This document shows, in pieces, positions 11,125-22,362 of a DNA stretch of 64,000 nucleotides. This stretch comes from Cloeon dipterum (Eukaryota > Arthropoda > Insecta > Ephemeroptera > Baetidae): NCBI RefSeq assembly GCF_949628265.1, contig NC_088787.1, positions 34,398,844-34,462,843 of the forward strand. The letters run 5' to 3'. Each line of letters begins with the position of its first letter. Positions within the stretch are counted from its first letter, which is position 1. The translations under genes were made by a program, and so were the position numbers. Under the pieces are notes generated by a model. It was not told the origin of the DNA. It ran no database searches and saw nothing but the letters and a program-made list of their open reading frames with translations.

Positions 11125-13516
11125 TTAATTCCGGAATGAAATTTCCGGCGTGTTTTCCACGATCCAGTCCATGTAACTTGCGACGTCAACGATTAAGGAA
11201 TAGTGATTTGGGTGACACAACGATCTTTGTTCTCCCTCAAACATAACTTTTTTCGATACTCCAAAGCTGAGAATGCCCCTGATGAACCAACGGCCATCTT
11301 TTTCCACGGAAAGGCTGCCTCCGCTGTCCCCGTTGCAGACGGTCGTTCCTGAATTATAATTTTAAAAATTGAAAAATCCGTTACTGTTATATGAGAGGTG
11401 TTCTAACCGTTCGTGTAGCCGGCGCAAAAATTGTCTCCGGGCACCAAATATTTCGCAAAAAACCTCCTGCTTGACAAGTAGCACTCTTTGTGACCTCTAA
11501 TCAGCAATCGAGCCTCTTGCAGCTCTTCTGTGCGTGTGTGGTTGTCGACAAGCCCGAACCCAACCGCCTTCAGAAGAAAATAAACAAAAATTAAATCTAT
11601 TTTTCGAATTCACGTACAATTTATACCATAGCTTCAGTTCCAGCCACGCGAACCAAGTTAGAGTCAGAATCGTCGTTCCACAGGCAAATCGGTCGGACTT
11701 GGTTGGTTATTTCAATTTTTTCGTTCAAAATCATGATTCCGACGTTACTGTTGAATTCTGCAGGGTCATATTTTGGGTGCGTGATCAGACTGCTAATCTA
11801 AATGTATTCAAAATTATTATTGATAGGAGTAATTTACGTGGAAGGTGAAACCTTTCTTGTCTGAAGACCAGGAGATCTTCTTTTTCTTTTATCATACATC
11901 CCGACAACAACTGTAAAGTCCTTTGCTTCTGATTCATAAATGCAATGGGCGACTAAAAATAATTTTTGAAATGAAGTCATGAAATTAATTATTTCTTTGC
12001 TCCACAACCAGTCAAAACCACGGTCGGTGAGATCAGTGTCCCACCACAGGCGGCTCCAGTTTCCTCATTCTCAATGTAAGCATGCCACGGGTGCGTCTCA
12101 TGAGCTTTGTTTCCGCCGAAAATATGACCAATTGGTTGGATATCTTCGGAAGAATCGTCATTTTCGCGTTTCCTTCTGGTTGACGTCGGTTTCCTTCCAC
12201 AGTTTGGGAAACTGAGGTTGTCTGGTGCATTGAATCCTTTTTATAAGATAAATAAAATTGCTATGAGTCGTTTTATGTTAAATTACCTCTTGGCTGTTTC
12301 GTCTGCGGGATCGGGCGTAGAACAGATATGTCTCTTGCGTGCCTTGCAATCTCGCCAATGTATGGCAATATATCAATGTAAACACCTCGTGCATATTTAA
12401 CACCTCTCAAGAAATAGCGGCCTTTGTAGAAATTGATCATATATCCATATGCTGACGTGAGTGGCATTAAATTTCCATGATTGAAATTGAATAAAATTTA
12501 TTTTTGTATGAAACTTACGAATCTCCCCGACACACAGCATGTTCTGGATGGGAATTTGTTTAGTTTTCAAATTTTCCAGTTCAGTACTGTTTAGAACCGT
12601 GTTGCAGTTGCTTTGGTCCGTCACGTGTTCTTTAAAAATTGGCAATTATTACGAAGTAAAATCGTGTCTAATAAATTATGAAGTAAACTTACTTGGGTCA
12701 GATGGAAAATCCTAAAAAATTAGATCAATAATCAGTCTAAGACAATAAAAAAGCAGTTTAAAAATACGAACCCAAAATGTTGTCCATTCAACGTAGGAAT
12801 AAGTTTCTCTTTGACGTTGCGAGTTTATTACGTTGTCACGGTTAAACAAGCAAATTGGAGCTACCACACTCGGCATTCTCTCAGTTACCAAAATCTTGAA
12901 TTTCAAATCAGCTGTCGGATTTATGGCAATGTCAATGACATCCAGCACCTTGAATCGTTTAAAATATTGAGAGTGCAAATCTTTTGCTTAAAATGGTAAA
13001 ATAATTACTCTGACGGAATATCTGATGCATTCCTCTTCTGTTTCGCGCGAAATACAATTATTCGGAAACACCCGTAGATCAGTTGTATCACTTCTTTTGA
13101 AAGCGCAGATGCCTAGACAGTAAAAAATCTTTGTCGTTGATATTCTTAAGCGAGATATTCATGTTACCCAGTCCAAGAAGGGTCCTTTGAGAAATAGCTA
13201 CAAATGGTCCGCAATATTGTTCGGTACTTATATTTTTAACATAAGCAATCCATTGGTTCAGAGTTGATTCGTTTCCACAGTTCTGGCTGCTCAAGTTTTC
13301 TCCCTCGTCAAAAACTGTTCAAGGAAAATGTGAGTTCAAAGATAGCAAAGCATCACCATTAGAACCATATTTTTGCAAGCCAGAATATTTTCCGATTAAC
13401 CTTTCTTAAACATATCAAATAAAAATTGAGAAGTGCTTACTCGGAGCTGGAAAGTGCGTTTGTGCGGCGCAAACCGCGAGGCAGATTGTGAGGAGGACGA
13501 GAAGTGCTCGCCTCAT
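11125..13516 (-). CDS. SP3: tandem S1-domain protease homolog (Asp102 to Asn, +1 frameshift in exon 2)
   Basis: Exons on the minus strand: 13516-13441, 13315-13019, 12948-12772, 12711-12693 (19 nt), 12629-12519, 12451-12287, 12236-12009, 11952-11852, 11797-11627, 11567-11408, 11348-11125. The signal peptide is [11 protein letters not shown]...CAAQ. The catalytic domain has His (V-A-H-C) and CNGDSGGS, but the Asp motif reads N-S-N-V-G, so Asp102 is Asn. Exon 9 is 6 nt longer than in the paralogs (extra Asp-Ser), in frame. Exon 2 contains one extra base in an A run (plus strand, 13132-13137). The spliced total is one base over a multiple of three, and translation stops at 13088 after FQKK. RRKR and IFGGN are kept. 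Either a recent pseudogene or an assembly homopolymer error. The start is supported by the invariant pre-ATG block. Confidence 0.85.
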
Positions 13517-13662
13517 CGTGATTTCTTCTCTGCACGCGATGGACCAGGGCTGCTGCTCCGACCGTGGTGAACAGCACTCCGAGAAAGATTAAACTATCAA
13601 TTGTTAGCACCAAAAACGATACTTTCGGACATTTGCCCTCCGCAGTTGGCGATTGACCTCTG
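13517..13662 (-). promoter_or_regulatory. Conserved 5' flank/5' UTR of SP3
   Basis: The reverse complement matches the SP2 and SP4 upstream blocks, including CTCGGAGTGC and the invariant segment touching the ATG. Confidence 0.55.
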
Positions 13663-13774
13663 AAGTGCGTCATTCCGCGTTATCGCCACAAATTGCGAAA
13701 CAAAGCGGAGCGAAAATTTCTGTGCAGAATATTTAATCTTCTTAATTGGCATCGTAATGATTTTTTTGTTTTTA

Positions 13775-14850
13775 CTAAGTTGAATGCTATCACCTTGTTT
13801 TTAAACAATAATAAATTGAACATAATATGCTTAAATCATCGACATTAATTTTAAATATTATTTAATATATTAAAAAATAATTTAAATCTTCGCAAAGTTG
13901 AATTTAACTACCTCAAGTTAAAGTTATTTAACATCCATGGGTTACATCTGAATGTTTTTTTCCAAAAAATATAATTATGACATGCACCTGCGGCACACCG
14001 ACCTCGTCTTCTTTCACAGATGCCAGAGCGGCGACATACTGATTTTGGATTTTGATGTAGAGCGAGAATCATCCAGGGGCGCGCACTGCGAGTTGACAGC
14101 GCGGCACATCCCCGCCTTCATCCGCCTCCGGCGAGGACAGCTTTTGGCCGAAGTGCCTTTTCATACAGGGTCTGTAAACCCTGGAACGACCTGCCACCGT
14201 TTTTGAAAGACTGCGATGCGTCAAGATTTCCCTCCCTGTGCGAGCAGTACTTGTGGTGTAATTTTTAATGTATTGTGATGTGATTATTGACTTATTAATA
14301 TTTAATGCGGCACGTGCCAACGTCGTTACAATTTATTGTTTTGGTCGGTTATGCAGTTCTTGCTTGTCACTTTTTGCCATTGTTCATGTAACTTAATTTA
14401 ATCTGTCCTATGTAATGGACATGAATAAAGAAACAGATATATTGAACAAAAGAACTAGCTCTGGTAGGACCAACGCAGCCTCTCTCACTTTCGTGCAATG
14501 AGATAATTTTGGTGAGTACGTGATCAGCGACATGCATGAACACCAAAAAATCATTGCGCGAATGAAAACAAGGTCAAGAAGTCATCAGTGGTGCGCCGTG
14601 GCGGACTCTGGCTCAAGTCTCGGACTCTTCATCCTCTTCACGCCGAGAGCAGACGATCAAAGAACAACTAATATTGCAAATTTAAATATTAATTTTAGCC
14701 AATGGCAGCTCAGTGTAAAAATACGTGAAATTCCACTAAAGGGAATCTCTGCTTTTAAAATTCTAATTTAATTATTTAAATTTTATTAAAAATATATCGG
14801 TCCTATAATTTACTCTCCAGAGTTAAACTTGTCGCTCCTCGGCCGCTGCG
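13775..14850 (-). repeat. Right arm of inverted repeat flanking SP3, split by a LINE
   Basis: The reverse complement matches 10050-10680 on both sides of an inserted block at about 13977-14436. It lies between the divergent SP3 and SP4 promoters. Confidence 0.75.
13977..14436 (+). mobile_element. 5'-truncated LINE 3' end (Jockey/CR1-like ORF2 tail)
   Basis: The frame at about 14131-14262 reads R-T-A-F-G-R-S-A-F-S-Y-R-V-C-K-P, then W-N-D-L-P-P, then a terminal C-E-Q-Y-L-W before TAA. This is the usual C-terminal signature of Jockey/CR1-type ORF2 (sF.yR...WN.LP...yL). A roughly 170-bp 3' UTR with AATAAAG follows. Upstream coding sequence is in another frame, so it is dead. The left inverted-repeat arm has the uninterrupted site. 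The flanks ATATAATT and ATATATT probably represent the target duplication. Confidence 0.75.
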
Positions 14851-15762
14851 TAAATACAAAGCTCTTTTTGGATTGCCGTATGAGTGTCAAGAGTATGTTT
14901 TTACGATCCAAAAGACACAATTAGTACAAGTAATGAAAATTATGTCACAATATTGGTGCAAACTTGCTTCTTATCTCGCGACCGGTTTTTCGCGCCATGC
15001 TCCACCCGACGCCATATCTGCGCGTTGCATGAATCTGGACCCCGCTGTTCTAGAGCAAATCGAAGCCCTTAAAAAGATTTAATTTGGGAAATTTGGCGTA
15101 CCTGCTTTCACTGTTTCAGTTTATCTGTGTCCAAGACGGGTTTAGGGTTGAATCCTCGTTGCAGTTGTTCCTGCTGTTCCCTTCTCCATCGCAGAAGAAA
15201 AATTATTGATATACGCTAAAAATTCTCAAAATTATCTTTTTTTCTCGATTTTAATTACTAAAACACCACAATCAATTTTTTAGTCCTAAAAAGAGATTTT
15301 CTGGAGTATTAAAATTCAACGGTAAAAAGACGCCCGTCATAATTTGATACTTCAAATCTCGGCGCCAGTGGCATTAATATTTATTCAGGTAAAACTTTTT
15401 AATTATTTGAATAATAATTTAATAAATGAAAATGCAGTATTTATTGCTATAAAAGCACGATTTCAGCATAAACTGCTGGCAGTGAGAAGCACGTGAACTC
15501 GAGATGAAAACAAGGTCACGACTGCCTCTGATGCGAGTCTGGTTGGCTTGATATTGAACTTGACCTTTCCATTCTCAAACAGCGGCAGAATACAACACAC
15601 ATCCAAATAAAATGTAATTTGAACAATTAACATTGAGCCCAAAATTATATTTTAAATAAAAAAATTAATTAAGTTAGCACATATAAGAGAAATTGATTTG
15701 CGCAAAAATATTTCCCCCGTTGACTCGACACTTTGCGGCGATAACGTCATGACGCAATTTGC
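14851..15762. other. SP4 upstream region
   Basis: No gene. Near 15490-15560 it shares a block with the SP2 upstream region (CTCGAGAT.AAAACAAGGTCACGA, then GGCTTGATATTGA), a candidate distal regulatory segment. Confidence 0.45.
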
Positions 15763-15900
15763 AGAGGTCAGTTGCCAACTGGGGGTCAAAAAGTATCGCT
15801 TTTAGTACTTGCACTTGATAATTTAATCTTTCTCGGAGTGCCGTGGGCAACGGTCGCAGCAGCAGCCCTGGTCCATCGCGTGCAGAGAAGAAATCACGAG
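15763..15900 (+). promoter_or_regulatory. Conserved 5' flank/5' UTR of SP4
   Basis: Same ordered blocks as upstream of SP2: GAGGTCAGTTGCCAACTG, GTATCGCTTTTAGT, TTGATAATTTAATC, CTCGGAGTGCCGTG and the invariant stretch ending three bases before the ATG. TCAGT at 15768 could be an initiator, but SP2 has TCAAT there. Confidence 0.5.
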
Positions 15901-18900
15901 ATGAGGCGAGAAATTCTCGTGCTCCTCAGCCTCGCGCTTTGCGCCGCACAAACGGCAAACAATCAGAGTGACGTCCACATTCCAGCTCCGAGTAAGCATT
16001 TCTAATTTTTATTTTTTCCGCTTTAAATTTGGACCAACTCAATTTGATTAATCAAAGAAACATTTACCAAGCAGGTAAATATTTTTATAAAAATGCACTC
16101 ATAATGTTTTGAATTAATTTAAAATGACTCAGTTCAAGACTTTAATTTAAAGACCGTCCTTGACGACGTTTCTGAGCAAACCAATCGATTCCTGAGGGTC
16201 GAATTAGGTTAGGTAGATATTTTTTCCGATCAAAAAGTCCAGCGCGACGTGCGCTTACTTTTTCCCGCCAAAACAATGGCCCTCCTATATAATGCTTCAC
16301 GACAGGGGGGGGGGCGGAGTTAAGGGGCGGTTGTGGGGGCCGAGGGGGGTCCGGGCCCCCGAGTTTTTTGGCCGCCGGCCCACGAGGCCCTAGGGGTCCC
16401 CCCGTTGGCAAGCGTCCTCCCTATGCTCGCGGGTAAAAAATCGCCAAAAAGGGGTTGATCGGGGTGAAACTCGCGTGGTCGACGGAGGGTCGCCAACAAA
16501 CGTGTTTAGTGAAGAGAAACCCCCGATTCCTCTCATAGGTGAATTTAAAAATAATAAAACCAAAGTGGGCCTTTTGGAGGGTCTTTCCGGGGAAGCGGGG
16601 GATGCGTGGGGGATGGGGGGATAAAACCGGTGGCGTCGCCCCCAGAATTTAACGGCCGATTTATCGAACACCGGTTTTGGGCCGTGGGTCCAGTAGCGGG
16701 CGTGATATAAAATTCGGAAGGTGCAAAAACGCGGTTTGGACATTAATTATTTTTTTCGGCGGGCCCGCGCGCAGGCCCACGGGGCCCGAGGGCCCGCCTT
16801 TACCCCGCGTTTGAAAGTGGCCGCGATTAGCTTCATTTTGATTTGCAGTTACGCCATCCTGCTCCAACGGCGCCGGAGATACGAGGGCCCAATGGGTTAA
16901 AAAGAGGGAAAAATCGAAGCTCCCATAAGGTTTACATTACACGGCCCGAGACATGGAATGCTAAAAATCTAAAAACCCCCTCAAAAATAAATTTTGCCTG
17001 TCCCAGCGAGTTTTAGGCCCGTGCGACCTCCTCAGGGTCAACGGTGACCTTTCAAAGGTACAAAACGCGATATTTCGATATTCGCGGCCCCGTGTATAAT
17101 ACTCGCGGTGGCGCCGCGGAGCCGCCGGGCACTTAATTTCGAATTTGACCATCTTATACACACGAGTGCGTGCGCATGTATGTGGAACCAAGTTTTTAGC
17201 GGTTTTGCACCTCCCAAATTGATTTTATAAGGGTTTTCCGGTTTTAGTTGTGCGAAACGTGTGCACAGCAGGAGGAACGTGCGGTGCGGCACCGCCTGAA
17301 ATGGTTTTATTTTTGCCAAAATTCAAGTATTCGCCGCAGCGTCGACCGCGACCCCTCATTCGACAGGGTTCGCCGAGCACTTCAATCTGGCGTGCCTAAA
17401 AGACCTTTATCAGGGTCCCCCGACTTGAGATCGATTCCCAGGCCGAGTTTAATTGCGTTTTCGGAGTTTTTTTTAGCATGTTTGACGCTGCATTGCGGCA
17501 ACTACCCACATTTCAAACCACCAACTTTCCTCAGGTCGGCCACCCTGAGCACTTTTACTACGCGATTTTACCGGCGGCAACGATTCATTTCGCTTCCTTC
17601 GTTTGATTTAGAGTGCATAAAAGTGCGTTTTGATTTCACGCAAGCGGCGCAGCGTGCACATCAGGCGCATTTATTGCGTTTCGCCCAGCGCGAAGAAACT
17701 TTTTATTTAATTTTTTGCCAAAATTCGAGTATTCGCCGCAGCGTCGTCCGCGACCCCTCATTCGAAAGTGCTCGCCAAGGACTTTAACCTGGTCGCTGAA
17801 AGTGCTTTGCCGAAAAGGGCTTCGCCGCACAGCAAAATTAGTGTTGGCAGCGCCGCGCGGCGCCGCAGAGTGCATCGCCACCGCACTGTGCTTCTTGAAT
17901 TTAGTTAGAAAAAAATCGTTAAATTTCAACCTGGCAAAGGGTTTTAGGGCGGGGTACCCTGAAAGAAAAGTCAGTTGGATGCGTCAGTTAAGTCCACCGC
18001 GAGCACTTTCAAATGAGGGGTCGTGGTAGATTCTGCGACGAACGGTCGAATTAAAAATTGTCTGCAAACAGGCAATAATGCGCCTGTTGTGCATGCTGCA
18101 CCGCTTCGCGAATTCAAACCCACTTTAATGCACGCTAATTATCTCGAAGGAAGCGAAAAGAATCGTTGCCGCCGGTAAGACCGCGTAGTGAAAGTGCTCA
18201 GGGTGCGCGACCTGAGGAAGGTCGGTGGTTTGAAGGGTGGTAAGTCACCGCCTAGCAGCGTCAAAAATGCTCCAAAACGATGAAAAAGCGTTAAAAATCG
18301 GCCTCGGAATCGATATCAGGTCGGGGTACCCTGAGAAAGGTCATTTAGGCGTGCCAGGTTGAAGTTCTTGGCGAACCCTGTCGAATGAGGGGTCGTGAGC
18401 GACGCTGCGACGATTCCTCGAATTTTCCCAAAAATAAAACCATTTTCGTCTCGGCCAGCACACACGATTCCTTCTGCTGCGCACACCAAAAACACAAAAA
18501 CCCTTATAAAATCAATTTCGGAAGTACAAAACCGCTGAAAATCGAGATTCAGACACCCACGTACGCACTTGTATGTATCCGATCGCCAAATTCGAGGTTC
18601 AGTGCCCAGCGGCTCCGCGGCGCCGCCGTGCGTATTTTTGACGTGGTCATATGCGTGCTGTGTAAAATGCGAATTTTCAAACCTCCGCCGTAATTCGCCT
18701 ATGGCTCGGAATTTTACGAAACTCGGTTTGCAGACACTAATCGCTTACCGAAAGAGTGTAGTGTGGTTTTTATTACTAACAAAAAACCCGAGTTTGAAAA
18801 ATTCCCATATTAAGCTTATTGTAGGCGAAAAACCGTTCCGCGCCGCGCGCCAAACCATTCTCGTCCCAGGTTTTTGATCCGATCAGGTCGAATTTGGTCT

Positions 18901-21900
18901 TAAAACACTCCCAGGTAAATTTAAAATCGATGATGGCGGCTTTTTTCAATTTTTTTTTCAGGGTCACCGCCGTACCGGACGAAAGGTACTCAGGGTGGAA
19001 ATGGGCAAATTTGCCCGTTAAATAACTTTGGCGCTATGGGCCGGAAAAATCTTTTCCGCACACCGTTGCCTTTGTCTTGGTGTGCACTATCTGAATATCG
19101 GATTTGGGGGCCCCGGGGCCCAAAGGCCCCCGCGAGGAGGCCGCGAGTACCGAAAAATCGCGTTTTGTAACTTACAAAGGTCACCATTGACCCTGAGGTG
19201 GGCGTACAGATTTCATACTCTCAGGTAAGATTTGGACAGTTTTTAGAAAATTTTTGGCTATCTTGGAATTTTCCACCGGCGAAAAAAAATTAGTGTCCAA
19301 ACCACGTTTTTTGACCATCCGACCCTTACATTTCGGTCGGTATCAGACCTACAACCCAAAACCGGTGTTCATTAATTCGGCCGTAAAATTTTGCGGGTGA
19401 TAGGATGTTTTTCATCCCTCCACCTACCCCGCAACCCCCGGTAACCACGGAAGAGTCGCAAAAAGGCTAACTTTTGTTTTATTTTATTTTAAATTCTCCT
19501 TTGGGAGGAATCCGGGCTTGCACATCTGAAAACACGCTTGTGGGCCACCCTTCGCCGACCACCCGGTTTTCACCCTGATCCACCCCGTTTTGCCCATTTT
19601 TTACACGGAAGCATAGGGAGGCGATTGGGTTAAAGGAGGGCCCCCGGGGGCCCCTTTAGGCTTAAAACCTCTGGGGCCTGGACTCGCCTTAGCCCCCTCC
19701 GCCCCTTGCGGCCGCCCCTCCCCCTCCTGTCGATCAGCATTATACAGGTAGGTTCCATTCAGGATGCTGGGTAAAATTGTGACAATTAACTTCATACTCT
19801 TGCGAAAACACACATCTCTAACTCGCACTTTCCCCTCACAGTATTTGACGATGGAGAAAACTTGAGCAGCCAAAACTGTGGAATCTATGCAACTGAGAAC
19901 AAATCCAACGTTTTTGTTCATAACCAGCGCGCCGGAAGCATTCGTGGTTCATTGATAGCTATTTCTCAAACGACTGTTCTTACTGACGGTAAAACAGGGC
20001 TATCTCGCTTAAGAATATCAACGACAAAGATTTTTTACTCTCTAGTTGGCCGCCCGTACAAAAAAAGTGATGCGCCTGATCTACGGGTCTATCCGATATA
20101 TTGCTATGGGACATGGGGCACAGAATTGGAGAATTGCATGAGAGACTCCGTCCAAGTAATTTTATATCGCATTTTCAGCAAAACTGTCACATCCTCACTC
20201 TTTTTACAATGTCTTTTTCAATGGTTGAAGGTGCTGGATGTAATTGACATTGCCATAAATCCGACAGCCACCGAAAAATTCAAGATTTTGATTACTGAGA
20301 AAATGTCGACTGAGGTCGTAACTCCCCTTTGTTTGTTTAACCGAAACAATGTAATGGACTTACAACTTCAAAGAGAATCGCCCTACGTTCAGTGGATGCC
20401 TTACGTTCGTATTATCAAATGCTTTTTATCGTGACAAATACTTATTTTTAATCTCATTTTATAGATTACTTCACCTATCTCAGGTAAGTTTGTAGATATA
20501 TTAAAAGATTTTTTGGACATGATTTTATTAAGAACGGCCAAAATGCTAAAGAGATATTTAGTATCGCACAAGTGCTTTGCGCTTTGCGTCGTTTCTGTAC
20601 GGCGATTGCAACCCCCAAATACCAAATCAGGTATTTATATAATCGGTATTATATAGGTAGGTTCCAGAAATTAACAAAAAATGCAACAAAATGTTTTTTA
20701 AAAATTTACAATGAAAGGATGTATGAGCTAGATTTTACAGTTTCCATCGCTCAAAAGCTAAAAAATTTCTATGACAGACGCTTGATGATTATATCTTTTA
20801 ATGTCATTGACATGATTATGCATCGTATTTTTGTATTTCTCAAATTTCACAGCAATGGTGACGAGCCAAAGTAACTGTACCAGGGTTCTAGACAGTACTG
20901 AATTGGGAAATTTGAAAACTATCAAAATTCCCATTCAGAATATCTTGTGTGTCGAGAATGGCACTGATCGTAAGTATTATACAAAAATGCATTTAATTCA
21001 ATTTCCATATAATGGTCATTTCATGTCACATAGGAACTGATTATCTGATCAATTCCTTCAAAGGCCGGTATTTCTTGAGAGGTGTAAAATATACACGAGG
21101 TGTTTACATTGATATATTGCCATACATTCACGAGATTGCGAGGCACGCAAAAGACATTTCTGTTCTACGCCCGATCCCGCCAACAAAACAACCGAGGCGT
21201 AATTTCACACAAATAAAAATTAAAACTCACATCATAGATTTTATTTATCTTTAAAACAGGATTCCCCGGGCCAGACAACCTCAGTTTCCAAAACTGGGGG
21301 AGGAAACCGACGGAACTAACAAGGAAACGAAGACATTACGGCTATTATCCCAGAGATGCCGAATCAACTAGACTAATTTTAGCCGGAAACACAGCCCAGG
21401 CTGGCAGGCATCCGTGGCATGCTTTTATTGCGGATACCAAAAGACGTGCAACTTTTGGCGGGTCATTGATTTCGCCGACAGTAGTTTTGACTGGTAGCAA
21501 ACAAAAAATAATGAATTCATGACTTCGATTTAAAAAATCATTTTTAGCTGCACATTGTATTTACGGATCAAAGCCAAATGACTTCATAGTTGTTTTCGGG
21601 ATGTATGATAAAAGACAAAGAACTCCTGGTGTTCAGATGAAAAATGTATTTACCTTCAATATAAACTTATTGTAATCCGTAATAATTTTGACCAAATTTA
21701 GGTTATCAGTCTGAAGGTGCACCCGAAATATGACCCTAAGGAATTTCACATCGACGTCGGACTCATGATTTTGAAGAAAAAAATTGAAATAACCGCCCAC
21801 GTCCGACCGATTTACCTGTGGAACGAGGACTCTAACTTGGATCGCGTGGCTGGAACTGAAGCTATGGTATTGGATATACAGGAATCCTAAAAATTGATTT

Positions 21901-22362
21901 TAATTTTTTTTTATTTTCTGCTGAAGGCGGTTGGATTTGGGCTTGTCGACAACCACACGCGGACAAATGAACTGCAAGAGGCTCGACTGCCGATTAGAGG
22001 TCACAGAGAATGCTACTTGTCAGATACTAGATATTTTGGGAAATATTTGCGGCCGGGAGACAACTTTTGCGCCGGCTACACGAACGGTTAGCACACCCCT
22101 CATTTAGTCAGGACTGATTTTCTTAATTTTATTCATTAATGCAGGAACAACCGTCTGCAACGGGGACAGCGGAGGCAGCCTTTCCGTCCAAAAAGACGGC
22201 CGTTGGTTCATCAGGGGAATTGTCAGCTTCACAAAAGCAAAAAAAGTGATGTTTGAGGGCGAAGAAAGATCGTTGTGTGACCCAAATCACTATTCCTTGT
22301 TCACTGACGTCGCAACTTACAATGGCTGGATAAGGATGAACACGCCGGAATTTTCATTCTGA
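15901..22362 (+). CDS. SP4: tandem S1-domain serine protease with large intron 1
   Basis: Exons: 15901-15991, 19842-20155, 20231-20404, 20465-20483 (19 nt), 20853-20969, 21034-21198, 21260-21493, 21548-21645, 21702-21866, 21927-22086, 22145-22362. The total is 1755 nt, an uninterrupted 584-aa frame. The signal peptide is MRREILVLLSLALCAAQ. The N-terminal S1 domain is degenerate. The C-terminal domain keeps His (A-A-H-C), Asp (H-I-D-V-G-L) and Ser (CNGDSGGS). Two changes stand out: the linker Cys of F-P-N-C-G-R-K is Trp (F-Q-N-W-G-R-K), and Cys42 of T-C-G-G is Phe (T-F-G-G). This should remove the interdomain disulfide and the Cys42-Cys58 bridge beside His57. The activation region reads T-R-L-I-L-A-G, also altered. 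It may be a folded homolog or an early pseudogene. Intron 1 (3.85 kb) holds a palindromic insertion. Confidence 0.87.
16270..19735. mobile_element. 3.5-kb GC-rich palindromic (foldback-like) insertion in SP4 intron 1
   Basis: SP2 and SP3 intron 1 are 208 and 125 bp, while SP4 has 3850 bp. The extra DNA is GC-rich and is a large imperfect inverted repeat centred near 17890. Paired blocks: 17720-17790 with 17990-18050, 17195-17430 with 18355-18545, 17100-17190 with 18545-18640, 17030-17100 with 19130-19205, and 16600-16700 with 19330-19430. G-rich ends lie near 16300 and 19690. The right arm carries about 490 bp (18640-19130) absent from the left. No long open frame resembles a transposase. Exact ends and target duplication were not found. 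A related piece lies at 25600-25730. Confidence 0.75.

Noticed and set aside
16142..19921. Many 60-180 codon frames inside the SP4 intron palindrome
   Set aside because: They appear on both strands in mirrored positions, lack family motifs and arise from GC-rich sequence with few stops.
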